Of a stretch of DNA of 26,163 nt, positions 15,838 to 23,637 are shown piece after piece. Made by a program: the position numbers and the translations under genes. Positions within the stretch are counted from its first letter, which is position 1. Each line of letters starts with the position of its first letter. A model generated the notes under the pieces. It did not search any database, was not told the origin of the DNA, and saw only the letters and a list, made by a program, of their open reading frames with translations. Origin of the DNA: an uncultured Mailhella sp. (GTDB taxonomy: Bacteria; Desulfobacterota; Desulfovibrionia; Desulfovibrionales; Desulfovibrionaceae); assembly GCA_948482415.1 (NCBI GenBank), contig CAOMFZ010000007.1:1-26163 (forward strand), written 5' to 3'.

Positions 15838-16159
15838 TAAAGCGTTTCCAATAAATTTTGCAACTTTTCTATGCAGGGGCAAAACTTTTTATAAAAAGTT
15901 TCTTCCCTCAAAAAATCAAGCAATCCCTTTGGGTTTGATTTTTTCGCTACCGAAGGCGACGAAGTCGTTTCTCTTATGCCGAGTTTACGAGGCTTAGAGA
16001 AATAGACAGCAGAGATAGGACGAGAACTTTTTAACATATTGTAGGCGTTATATGGCTTCGCCATTGCCAACAATATGTAAAAAAGCCCCTGCACCCCTTT
16101 ACAAAAATTTTTAAGCTTTCTTATAAAAATTTGTTGCAATTATTTTCGGAAGTATTCTA
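15838..16159. repeat. Palindromic MITE-like element, copy 3, interrupted
   Basis: The left part (15838-15907) and right part (about 16086-16159) match copies 1 and 2, including TGCAGGGG ... CTTCCC on the left and CCCTGCACCCCTTTACAAAA on the right. Between them is an unrelated insertion of about 178 bp, in the right arm of the central palindrome. TA occurs at both outer borders (15838 and 16158). Together with the following repeats this fills the gap between thiL and the helicase; no gene is supported here. Confidence 0.7.
15908..16085. other. Structured insertion nested in repeat copy 3
   Basis: Three successive hairpins are visible. At about 15911-15946 an AAAAAATCAAG-type palindrome resembles the inner part of the dnaJ terminator. 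At 15968-16002, TTTCTCTTATGCC pairs imperfectly with GGCTTAGAGAAA. At 16035-16077, CATATTGT pairs with ACAATATG, enclosing an ATGGC-TTCG-CCAT tetraloop stem. There is no credible open frame with a ribosome binding site. Confidence 0.55.
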
Positions 16160-16200
16160 AAGCATTCCCACATGACATTCAAAATAATTATGTCATATAT
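16158..16200. repeat. Second copy of the short MITE-like element (degenerate)
   Basis: The segment TAAAGCATTCCCACATGACATTC, followed by ATAATTATGTCAT, parallels the 53-bp element at 4552-4604. It begins at the TA that ends the larger element copy 3. The right terminus is not conserved. Confidence 0.45.
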
Positions 16201-16210
16201 GTTATATCGT

Positions 16211-16310
16211 TAAAAGATTGCCGCGTCACTCCTCGTACAGCTCTTAGACAAAACCAAAGGTTTTAAGTCTTAGAGCCAGTAGAGGGGCTTACCACTTCCT
16301 GTGGCATTTG
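16211..16310. repeat. Structured intergenic repeat downstream of the helicase gene
   Basis: GCTCTTAGAC (16240-16249) pairs with GTCTTAGAGC (16267-16276) with one T/T mismatch, enclosing AACC/GGTT. Outer CCTC and GAGG can extend the structure. On the minus strand the left end reads GAGGAGTGACGCGGCAATC, which resembles a dispersed intergenic repeat I recall from several bacterial genomes. The resemblance is from memory only. Confidence 0.4.
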
Positions 16311-16317
16311 AAGAAGA

Positions 16318-18570
16318 TTACTCCTCAAAGGTCAAATAGGCTTTCATAATCACTTTCAAGCCCATGCCCGTAAAATTGACCCGCACTTTATCTGCGTCCA
16401 CTTCTTCGATTATTTTTCCGCGCCCAAACACTTTATGCCGGCAATAGCCTAATTTCACAGGTGATTTTTTTGTCTGTTCCTGCGGTGTATCAAAAACAAG
16501 AGGGGGAGCCTTGGGGGCTGCCGGCTCTTTATTTTCTTCCGCTCCTTGTCTATCCATGGCTTTTTTAAACGTATTAAAAATAACCTGATACGGTGTTTTT
16601 GTCTGCTCTCCTATTGTCTGCCCCATTGTCTGCAAAGGACTTTTGCCGATGTCTTGTTTTATCAGCACGCCGCCGTACTGCTCAAGCACTTCCTCATACA
16701 AATGCGGAGGAATTTCCTTGACAAAGGGACTGGGCACCGCCCGTTCTTCAAAGCCCTGCCCGCGCTGTAAAATATTTTGCGGCACAAACAGGCGCAGACT
16801 GTCTTTTGCCCGCGTACAGGCAACATACAGCAAACGCCGTTCCTCTTCATAATCTTCTGCCCGCGTCATGGCATGGCGTGAGGGGAACCTGTCTTCCACC
16901 AAATCCAAAATAAACACATGCTTCCATTCCAGTCCCTTGGCAGAATGGACAGTGGATAAAATCACTTTTTGCTTGTCATCCAAATCGTCATCATTTTCAT
17001 CAGGATTTTCCAAAGCAAGGTCTGCCATAAATACCGCAATATCCGTATAAGAACTTGCAATACCCAGAAGTTCTTCCAAGCCCTGCTGACGGCGGGGCCA
17101 GTCATCAGGATAGAGCAATTCCATTCGGGGCTGGTACTGGTCCAGTACAGCCCTGAGTGCCTTTTCAGGAGAAAGGGCATTTTTCTGGATCTCCATTAAA
17201 AGCTGCAAATCAGACCAAAAATCAGGGTATTTTTTACACGCCTTCTGCAAGCCCTCTCTGTCCCCCTGCATGGCAAGACTAAAAAGCTTTTGCGCTGTCT
17301 TCGGTCCAATACCTTTGCATAGGCTTGCCATACGCTCAAAAGCAGGCAAATCCATGGGGTTTAACAGCAAACGGATATAAGAAAGCACATCTTTAATATG
17401 AGACGCCTCTGTATATTTGACGCCCCCGTATTTTTTGAAGCCAATGCCCAGCTTATTGAGCTCCACTTCCAAGTGGTAAGACTGATAGCCTGCCCGAAAA
17501 AGCACAGCGATTTCACTGCCTTGTTCTGTATGCAGGAGCTCATTAATAAAACGGGCAGCAATACGCGCCTGCGTAATGTCGCTGATGGGACGCACCACCT
17601 GCACAGACGGTGTATTATTATCGTATTCGCGTTTTGAAAAAAGATGTTTTTGAAAGCCCACAGGCGCATTTTCCAAAATAATATTGGCAATATTGAGTAT
17701 GGGCTGGACAGAACGGTAATTTTCTTCCAGACGCACAATTTCGCAGTGAGGAAAGAGCTTTGGAAATTCCAGAATATTCTGCACATTCGCCCCGCGAAAG
17801 GCATAAATGGACTGGGCATCATCGCCCACCGCCATGACCGCCGTATTTTCGCCTGTCAAAAGACGCACGAGCCGTGCCTGCACCATGTTTGTATCCTGAT
17901 ATTCGTCCACCATAATATAGCGAAAACGCTCGTGCATGCGCTTCAAAAGCACGGGATTTTCCTTGAGGCTTGCTTCCAGTTCAAACAGCAAATCATCATA
18001 ATCTAAAATATTATGCTCGCGCCTGTAGGCATGATACATTTTTTCCAGTTCGCACAGAGCGTCCACATGGGGCAGTAAATGCTGGCTTTCGCGCCGTAAA
18101 ATTTCTTCCAGGGGCATTTCCTTGTTGCGCGCCTTGCTGATCAGCCCGTGAATGGTGGCGTTTTTCGGAAAAGACCTGTCGCCCTTGCCGATTTTCTTTT
18201 CTTCCCGGCAATGCCCGATAATGGACGTACTGTCGCTGCTGTCTAAAATACTGAGAGATGCTTTTGCCCAGGCAGGCGGAAACTGCCGCAGCAAGGTATA
18301 GGAAAAAGCATGAAATGTGCCGCCCTGTACGCCCATTAAATCAGAGCCGAGTAAAACGGCTGCTCTGTGCAGCATTTCCTGCGCGGCTTTTTTGGTAAAG
18401 GTCAAAAGCAAAATGGAATAAGGGTTGATGCCTTGTTCTGCCAAGTGCGCAAGACGATAGACAATGGTACGCGTCTTGCCGCTGCCCGCGCCTGCCACCA
18501 CAAGAAGCGGATTACTGCCTGCGGTCACAGCCTTATATTGTGCTTCATTTAAAAGGGATAAGTCCGGCAT
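16318..18570 (-). CDS. pcrA: UvrD/PcrA-type superfamily 1 DNA helicase
   Basis: A 750-residue 3'-5' DNA helicase acting in repair and replication restart. Visible motifs: Q-motif Gln11, Walker A AGAGSGKT (26-33), LLLTFTKKAA (54-63), VDEYQDT (221-227), GDDAQSIYAFRG (249-260), VHSAKGLEW (541-549) and YVACTRAKD (582-590). The last 45 residues (KLGYCRHKVFGRGKIIEE...) resemble the Tudor-like C-terminal domain of PcrA/UvrD, which contacts RNA polymerase. AAGGAA precedes the ATG. The gene starts 1 base after the engB stop, so the two form an operon. Length agrees with PcrA. UvrD is an equally valid name; paralogues cannot be separated from one window. Confidence 0.95.
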   Translation of the reverse strand: MPDLSLLNEAQYKAVTAGSNPLLVVAGAGSGKTRTIVYRLAHLAEQGINPYSILLLTFTKKAAQEMLHRAAVLLGSDLMGVQGGTFHAFSYTLLRQFPPAWAKASLSILDSSDSTSIIGHCREEKKIGKGDRSFPKNATIHGLISKARNKEMPLEEILRRESQHLLPHVDALCELEKMYHAYRREHNILDYDDLLFELEASLKENPVLLKRMHERFRYIMVDEYQDTNMVQARLVRLLTGENTAVMAVGDDAQSIYAFRGANVQNILEFPKLFPHCEIVRLEENYRSVQPILNIANIILENAPVGFQKHLFSKREYDNNTPSVQVVRPISDITQARIAARFINELLHTEQGSEIAVLFRAGYQSYHLEVELNKLGIGFKKYGGVKYTEASHIKDVLSYIRLLLNPMDLPAFERMASLCKGIGPKTAQKLFSLAMQGDREGLQKACKKYPDFWSDLQLLMEIQKNALSPEKALRAVLDQYQPRMELLYPDDWPRRQQGLEELLGIASSYTDIAVFMADLALENPDENDDDLDDKQKVILSTVHSAKGLEWKHVFILDLVEDRFPSRHAMTRAEDYEEERRLLYVACTRAKDSLRLFVPQNILQRGQGFEERAVPSPFVKEIPPHLYEEVLEQYGGVLIKQDIGKSPLQTMGQTIGEQTKTPYQVIFNTFKKAMDRQGAEENKEPAAPKAPPLVFDTPQEQTKKSPVKLGYCRHKVFGRGKIIEEVDADKVRVNFTGMGLKVIMKAYLTFEE

Positions 18571-18571
18571 T

Positions 18572-19507
18572 TTATTTCCTTTTATGTTTTGCGCGGGATT
18601 TTTCTGCTTTTGCTTTCAGCCGTGCCTTTTCCTGTTCCGCTTTCTTTCGGGCTTCGCGTTCCCGTGCCGCCGCGCCGCGCTTTGTGCGAATTTTCTTTGG
18701 TTTTTCAGGCAGTTGAGCAGAAACTCCAGTTTGTTCGCTTTGTTCTTCTGCTTTTTCGCTTTCTTCCGGGGGTTCATCAGAAAGTATTTCTATGGATATC
18801 TCCGCAACTTCATAAAACTTTTTATCTGCATCATCTTCCTGCGGACTTGGACTTTCCTCAATAACAGGGTGATAAAATTCAGACTCTTCTGCCGCAGCAA
18901 TAAGGTTTTTCCAGACCTTTTCCAAGCCGAATCCTGTTTGTGAAGACACGGCAAGCGGTTCTGCGCGCGGAATAAGCACTGTCCACTGACTGATACGTTC
19001 ACTGCGCTCTTTCTGCGTACATTTATCAGCCTTGGTCAAAATCGGAATAATGGGAATTTGATGGGCAAGCGCAAAGCGTACCATCATTTTATCCGCTTCC
19101 TGCGGTTCCAAACGGCAATCCAGCAAAATGGCGATTGCCGCCAAATTTTCACATTCCACCAGATATTTTTCGATTAAATTTGCCCATAATTCCCGTTCAG
19201 ACTTGGAGCGTTTTGCATAGCCGTAACCGGGCAAATCCGTTAAATAAAAGCCCTGCGGCTCCACTCTGTACAAATTCACAGAACGGGTTTTGCCCGGTGT
19301 GGAGCTGACCTTTGCCAGCTGTCTGCGTCTCGCAAGAGCATTTATCAGTGAAGATTTTCCCACATTGGAACGCCCTGCAAAGGCAATATGCGGAAAGTCA
19401 GGCGCCGCATTTTTCAGCTGAGAAAGCGTGTACAGGGTTTGTTCCAGCACAAGTTGGGGGAATTTAAAGACTTCTAATTCATTTGATTGTATGCTATCAT
19501 TACTCAT
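18572..19507 (-). CDS. engB: Ribosome-assembly GTPase EngB (YihA/YsxC) with C-terminal extension
   Basis: A 311-residue protein. Residues 1 to about 208 are EngB, a GTPase needed for large-subunit ribosome assembly: G1 GRSNVGKSSL (45-54), G2 STPGKTRSVN (69-78), G3 DLPGYGYAKRS (91-101), G4 TKADK (158-162) and G5 SSQTGFG (188-194). The usual length is about 200 residues. The additional 100 or so C-terminal residues are of low complexity: first acidic (about 217-262, rich in Glu, Asp and Ser), then strongly basic from about 270 (many Lys, Arg and Ala, ending KHKRK). This tail could bind RNA, but that is a guess. GGAAAAG precedes the ATG. It is divergent from aroQ and immediately upstream of the helicase gene. 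Confidence 0.94.
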   Translation of the reverse strand: MSNDSIQSNELEVFKFPQLVLEQTLYTLSQLKNAAPDFPHIAFAGRSNVGKSSLINALARRRQLAKVSSTPGKTRSVNLYRVEPQGFYLTDLPGYGYAKRSKSERELWANLIEKYLVECENLAAIAILLDCRLEPQEADKMMVRFALAHQIPIIPILTKADKCTQKERSERISQWTVLIPRAEPLAVSSQTGFGLEKVWKNLIAAAEESEFYHPVIEESPSPQEDDADKKFYEVAEISIEILSDEPPEESEKAEEQSEQTGVSAQLPEKPKKIRTKRGAAAREREARKKAEQEKARLKAKAEKSRAKHKRK

Positions 19508-19561
19508 TACTTTTCCGTGTTATATAAACAAATTAAAAAATTATGCCGCATTGCTTTATCA

Positions 19562-19590
19562 TTGAAGAAGAAACAATCATATTGTATAAT
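19562..19590 (+). promoter_or_regulatory. Promoter of aroQ-efp
   Basis: TTGAAG (19562-19567) and a perfect TATAAT (19585-19590) are separated by 17 bases, about 40 bases before the aroQ start. This is the best-matched sigma-70-type promoter in the window. Confidence 0.65.
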
Positions 19591-19630
19591 TTTTATACAC
19601 TACTTTGAAACAAAACACAAGGAAGATTTT

Positions 19631-20101
19631 ATGTCTCAAAAAATTTTCATCGTAAACGGCCCCAATCTCGGTCACCTTGGCAAACGCGATCCGGAAATTT
19701 ACGGCAGTTTTGGCATGGACTATGTTTTTGACGAGCTTGCCAAAAAAGGCATTGCATATGATTATTTTCAATCCAATCATGAGGGCGAACTTATTGACAG
19801 GCTGGAACAGGCGCGTGAAGAATTTTTAGCCGGAGACATTATCGGCATTGTCATCAACGCAGGAGCCTTTACCCACACGTCTCTTGCGCTTGCCGACTGC
19901 CTTAGCTGGATAAAAGTTCCCTATGTGGAAGTGCACATCAGCAATATTTTAGCCCGTTCGTCAAATGCCAAATCAGAAGCCGACAATGTACGCAGCAAAA
20001 GTCTTATTGCAAGCCAATCACTTGGAATTATTGCAGGTTTTGGGATTGATTCTTATATACTTGCAGTTGACGCGCTTATACGTTATAAAACAAAAAACTA
20101 A
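19631..20101 (+). CDS. aroQ: Type II 3-dehydroquinate dehydratase
   Basis: A 156-residue AroQ of the shikimate pathway, which removes water from 3-dehydroquinate. Key residues align with the family: N12 in NGPN, R19 and Y24 (catalytic) in GKRDPEIYG, N76 and H82 in NAGAFTHTS, and catalytic H102 in VEVHISN. After SNILAR the usual short E-x-F-R loop is replaced by SSNAKSEADNVR, so the substrate-binding arginine (R121 here) is displaced by about 8 residues relative to the usual spacing from the catalytic His. The opening motif also reads NLGHLG rather than NLNLLG. The frame is open upstream to 19487, but ATG 19631 has AAGGAAG at proper spacing and lies after the promoter. efp follows 21 bases downstream. 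The fold assignment is firm; full activity is probable but unproven. Confidence 0.9.
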   Translation: MSQKIFIVNGPNLGHLGKRDPEIYGSFGMDYVFDELAKKGIAYDYFQSNHEGELIDRLEQAREEFLAGDIIGIVINAGAFTHTSLALADCLSWIKVPYVEVHISNILARSSNAKSEADNVRSKSLIASQSLGIIAGFGIDSYILAVDALIRYKTKN

Positions 20102-20122
20102 ACCCTAAAATGAGGAGTTTCT

Positions 20123-20680
20123 ATGTATTCCACTACGGATTTTAAACGTGGTCTTAAAATCGAAATTGACGGCACACCTTATGAAATTGTTGAATTTCAA
20201 CACTTTAAACCAGGCAAGGGCGGAGCTATGGTTCGCACCAAACTGCGCAATATTTTAAACGGCCGTGTTGTTGATAATACATTCCGTTCCGGCGAAAAAG
20301 TCGGCCGTCCCGACATGGAACAGCGTGACATGCAATACCTTTATTCAGAAGGGGAAGACCTTGTTTTCATGGACATGGTTACCTATGAACAGCTTCACCT
20401 TGAAGCCAGCTTCTGCGGCGGCAAAGAACGCTATTTGCAGGAGGCACAGCAAGTTGCCGTTCTTCTTTACAACGGCAAACCTATTGACATTGAAATCCCC
20501 ATGTCTCTTATTCTCAAAGTTGTGGAAACCGAAGAAGTTGCAAAAGGCGATACTGTCAACAATATCACCAAGCCTGCAAAACTTGAAACCGGCATTGTTA
20601 TTCAGGTTCCTGCTTTTGTAAAAGTCGGGGACAAGGTAAAAGTCAATACTGAAACCGACGAATATATCGGCCGCGAATAA
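20123..20680 (+). CDS. efp: Translation elongation factor P
   Basis: A 185-residue EF-P, which enters stalled ribosomes and speeds peptide bond formation at consecutive prolines. The N-terminal KOW-like domain carries the loop FKPGKGGAMVRTKL with Lys32 at the tip, the position modified in many bacteria. Two OB-type domains follow, ending GDKVKVNTETDEYIGRE as in the family. GAGGAG precedes the ATG by a normal distance. It follows aroQ closely, an arrangement common in bacteria. No modification enzyme gene is present in the window, so the state of Lys32 cannot be told. Confidence 0.97.
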   Translation: MYSTTDFKRGLKIEIDGTPYEIVEFQHFKPGKGGAMVRTKLRNILNGRVVDNTFRSGEKVGRPDMEQRDMQYLYSEGEDLVFMDMVTYEQLHLEASFCGGKERYLQEAQQVAVLLYNGKPIDIEIPMSLILKVVETEEVAKGDTVNNITKPAKLETGIVIQVPAFVKVGDKVKVNTETDEYIGRE

Positions 20681-20703
20681 AATCGAATACAATTTAAATC
20701 ATA

Positions 20704-20734
20704 AGGGAAAGGGATTTTCCTTTTCCCTGTTTTG
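20704..20734 (+). terminator. Terminator after efp
   Basis: AGGGAAAGG and CCTTTTCCCT form an imperfect stem around a short loop, followed by GTTTTG. It lies about 25 bases after efp. Its T tract overlaps the only TTG codon that could begin the ftsK frame. Confidence 0.65.
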
Positions 20735-23158
20735 TTATGCCAATTTTGGAGAAATTTTACGCGTAATACCCGCCACTTACGAGAGCTTTTAGGCTTGCTC
20801 TTTTTATTTTTAAGCCTGCTGATTGGGATTAGCCTCTGGAGTTACAATATCAACGACCCTACGCTTAATCAGTCTATCAGTGCGTCCTATGAAATAAAAA
20901 ACTACGCAGGTACATTTGGCGCGTATCTCTCCGGTTTTCTGAATGATTTTTTTGGCATAGCGTCCTATATCTGGGTTCTGTTCTTTTTTGGCATGGGCAT
21001 GGGCTTTATTACACGCTGGGTAATTATCCCCTGGTACAGCATGCTGGGCTACGCCATTCTGACCCTTTGTTTTATTACTTTGGCTGAAGCAGTAACTCTT
21101 GGTATCGGCGATATTCAGGGAGGCGGTTTTTGCGGAGCATGGCTGTATGCCACCTTTCACCTCTATTTTAATCCCATCGGCAGTGCTTTTATCTGGCTTT
21201 TTTGCCTGATGATAGGCATTGAGCTTTGTTTTCATCTTTCCTGGGTCAATCTTTTCAGCAAGATTATCCACATCTTTTTACGGATTAAAAATTTTGGTTC
21301 TCCTAAAAATGATGCAAAAGAAGATGCCGGCGATATCTTTTTCAAACAGGAACAGGACGAGCCAAAAGAAGAAAAAGAGAAAAAATCCGGAAATTCCTTC
21401 AGCATATCTTTCAAAAATCCTTTCAAAAAAGAAAAGAAAGAAGAATCTTCAAATACTGACAGCGAAGAAACTCCCCTTGACTTATATGATGAAGATTTCC
21501 CGGACTATGAACCCAATGAAAACGATCCTCTTGGCTTAAAACAAGCCCCCCTTCCGCTTTTGGATATGGACGGGGAAGAAGACGAAAAAGACAGCGAAGT
21601 CAGGGACAGTAGGAAAAATAAGGAAGAGAAGAAAGAAAACGAAGAAAAGCCAAAGAAAAAAGGGTTTTGGTCTTTCTTTTCTGACGACGAAAAAGAAGAA
21701 ACCATAAACAGCGATCTGCCCTCTGTGGATTTATTGTCCCCTATTCCGGAGCAAAAAGATGCCCCTACAAAGGCAAGCCTTGAAGAAAAAGGTAAAAAAC
21801 TCATTGAATGTCTTGCTGACTTCAAAGTTGAGGGAAAAATCGCAGAAATTCTCCCCGGTCCCGTTGTTACCATGTATGAAGTGCGTCCCGGACGAGGCGT
21901 CAAAGCTTTGCAGTTTGAACGCTGTGCCAAAGAAATTGCCATGGCAATCAAAGCTGTTGCCGTGCGTGTCCAGGCTCCTATCCCCGGAACAGACACAGTG
22001 GGCATTGAAGTGCCCAATGATAAGCGCCAGCTTGTCAGCTTCAAAGAAATTATCGAGCATGAAAGCTTTGTGAATTCCAAGTCAAAACTCACACTGGGAC
22101 TCGGCAAGGATATTTTCGGCACCCCCGTCAGCGCAAAAATGGAGGACATGCCCCATTTGCTCGTGGCAGGTGCAACCGGCGCGGGAAAAAGTGTTTGTCT
22201 CAATTCCATTATTTTGAGCATACTCTATAAAGCACAGCCCCATGAAGTGCAAATGCTGCTCATTGACCCCAAGCGGGTTGAGCTTTCCATGTATAACGGG
22301 CTTCCGCACCTTGTCCACCCTGTGGTTACGGACATGGATTTAGCCAGAAACGCACTCTTATGGGCTGTGGACGAAATGGATCAGCGCTACAAGCTCTTTG
22401 AAAACTTCGGTATGCGCAATATTACAGAATTCAATAATTTTGTGCGCAAGAATAAAGGCAAAGAACCAAGCAACAATTTAGTTGAAAAACTCAAAGCCAT
22501 GGAAACTGAAAATTTGCAGGAATTGCCGTTTATTGTCATTGTTGTGGACGAACTTGCGGATCTCATGATGCAAAAAGGCAAAGATGTGGAATTGCAGCTT
22601 GTCCGTCTCGGACAGCTTGCCCGTGCCGCCGGCATGCACCTTATTCTTGCCACCCAGCGCCCCAGTGTTGATGTTATTACCGGGCTTATTAAAAACAACT
22701 TCCCTGCCCGTATTGCCTTTCAGGTTTCCAGTGTTTTTGACTCCCGTACAATCTTAGACAGTGCCGGCGCTGAAGCCCTGCTCGGCAAAGGTGATATGCT
22801 CTTCAAGCCCCGTTCCGGCGGCTTGCAGCGTATTCACGGCGCATTTGTCACCGAAGATGAAGTGCGCGCAGTAACTGATTTTTGGAAAAAACAGGCAGAA
22901 CCAAAGTACAAAATTGATTTTGCCAATTATGGCGAAACTGCTCCGGAGCCCGCCTTTGAGGACGAAGATTTAGAGAATGATAAAATGTACGATGCTATTA
23001 TAGATTGGCTTGTCGATCAGGACTCTGTGTCTATTTCCGGCTTGCAGCGCAGGTTCAGGATAGGCTTTCCGCGAGCCGGGCGCATTATCGACCAGCTGGA
23101 GCGTGACGGCTATATTGAAGGCCGTTCCGGCGCCAAATCCCGCAAAGTAATTCATTAG
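20732..23158 (+). CDS. ftsK: DNA translocase FtsK
   Basis: Up to 808 residues. The N-terminal part has four membrane segments anchoring it at the division septum. A charged linker (about 190-340, rich in Glu, Lys and Asp) follows. The motor domain has Walker A GATGAGKS (480-487, K486), LLIDPKRVELSMY, Walker B IVVDELADLM (D606, E607) and LATQRPSVDVITG. The C-terminal gamma winged helix, LQRRFRIGFPRAGRIIDQLE, reads KOPS-type polar DNA sequences. FtsK pumps DNA and activates XerCD resolution. The start is uncertain: TTG 20732 lies in the terminator T tract with no ribosome binding site, whereas GGAGA at 20748-20752 points to an ACG codon at 20759, where the product would begin (M)TRNTRHLRELL or close to it. 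Another TTG is at 20795. Confidence 0.93.
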   Translation: MLCQFWRNFTRNTRHLRELLGLLFLFLSLLIGISLWSYNINDPTLNQSISASYEIKNYAGTFGAYLSGFLNDFFGIASYIWVLFFFGMGMGFITRWVIIPWYSMLGYAILTLCFITLAEAVTLGIGDIQGGGFCGAWLYATFHLYFNPIGSAFIWLFCLMIGIELCFHLSWVNLFSKIIHIFLRIKNFGSPKNDAKEDAGDIFFKQEQDEPKEEKEKKSGNSFSISFKNPFKKEKKEESSNTDSEETPLDLYDEDFPDYEPNENDPLGLKQAPLPLLDMDGEEDEKDSEVRDSRKNKEEKKENEEKPKKKGFWSFFSDDEKEETINSDLPSVDLLSPIPEQKDAPTKASLEEKGKKLIECLADFKVEGKIAEILPGPVVTMYEVRPGRGVKALQFERCAKEIAMAIKAVAVRVQAPIPGTDTVGIEVPNDKRQLVSFKEIIEHESFVNSKSKLTLGLGKDIFGTPVSAKMEDMPHLLVAGATGAGKSVCLNSIILSILYKAQPHEVQMLLIDPKRVELSMYNGLPHLVHPVVTDMDLARNALLWAVDEMDQRYKLFENFGMRNITEFNNFVRKNKGKEPSNNLVEKLKAMETENLQELPFIVIVVDELADLMMQKGKDVELQLVRLGQLARAAGMHLILATQRPSVDVITGLIKNNFPARIAFQVSSVFDSRTILDSAGAEALLGKGDMLFKPRSGGLQRIHGAFVTEDEVRAVTDFWKKQAEPKYKIDFANYGETAPEPAFEDEDLENDKMYDAIIDWLVDQDSVSISGLQRRFRIGFPRAGRIIDQLERDGYIEGRSGAKSRKVIH

Positions 23159-23163
23159 TATTG

Positions 23164-23280
23164 AAAAATTTTACAGGGAGAGAACTTTTGTAAAAGTTCT
23201 CTCCCTGTACCCTCTCTCAAAACTTTTTAATATAAAAGCGTATAAAAATAAAATTCTCAAGGTTTACCGGAAATGTTCCG
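23164..23280. repeat. Diverged copy of the palindromic element
   Basis: A perfect 36-bp palindrome (23173-23208, arms ACAGGGAGAGAACTTTTG) corresponds in position and pattern to the core of the 140-bp elements. It is followed by CCCTCTCTCAAAACTTTTTAA, matching their CCCCTTTACAAAACTTTTTAA. The outer ends are poorly conserved, though CCGGAAATGTTCCGG occurs at about 23269-23283. It fills most of the ftsK-rpoZ gap and may also act as a terminator. Confidence 0.5.
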
Positions 23281-23295
23281 GTATTAAAACTTAAC

Positions 23296-23325
23296 TTGAC
23301 AACAAGGCAGGTTAAGCATAATAAT
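23296..23325 (+). promoter_or_regulatory. Promoter of rpoZ
   Basis: A perfect TTGACA at 23296-23301 is followed after 17 bases by TAATAAT, an acceptable -10 region, about 65 bases before the rpoZ start. Confidence 0.6.
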
Positions 23326-23391
23326 CTTTTTCTTTATTGATTAATACCCAAACTGGGCACTCATAAACCACTTTTACAAAAAGAGGAAAAT

Positions 23392-23637
23392 ATGGCTCGT
23401 ATTACTATTGAAGATTGTCAGGAACGTATCAATAACCGCTTTTTACTTGTACAAATGGCAATTAAACGCGTGCATCAATTCCGTCAGGGCTATGAACCCC
23501 TTATCCCTACCAAAAATAAAGAATGTGTCACTGCACTCCGTGAAATTGCTGCCGGAAAAATTCTTCCGGAAGATCTTGATTATTATACCCCTGTTCGGGA
23601 AGACGAAGATTTACAAAAAAATCTTATTGACGATTAA
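23392..23637 (+). CDS. rpoZ: RNA polymerase omega subunit
   Basis: An 81-residue omega subunit, which helps assemble and stabilise RNA polymerase by binding the beta' subunit. The N-terminal motif MARITIEDCQERINNRFLLV and the following AIKRVHQFRQG are the conserved core of the family; a later region reads CVTALREIAAGKI. Length is normal. GAGGAAA lies just before the ATG, and a TTGACA-type promoter is upstream. dnaJ follows after 123 bases. Confidence 0.95.
   Translation: MARITIEDCQERINNRFLLVQMAIKRVHQFRQGYEPLIPTKNKECVTALREIAAGKILPEDLDYYTPVREDEDLQKNLIDD

Noticed and set aside
15837..16139. Minus-strand open frame of 100 codons in the thiL-helicase gap
   Set aside because: It runs through repeat copy 3 and its nested insertion; similarity to the frame at 9404-9655 is due to the shared DNA repeat, not a protein family.
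16211..16310. Possible tRNA or tmRNA-like structure
   Set aside because: There is a strong stem, but no cloverleaf, anticodon arm, T-loop GTTCRA motif or CCA end could be assembled on either strand.
2855..23280. CRISPR array
   Set aside because: The repeats are palindromic, kilobases apart and between genes; there is no regular repeat-spacer pattern and no cas gene.
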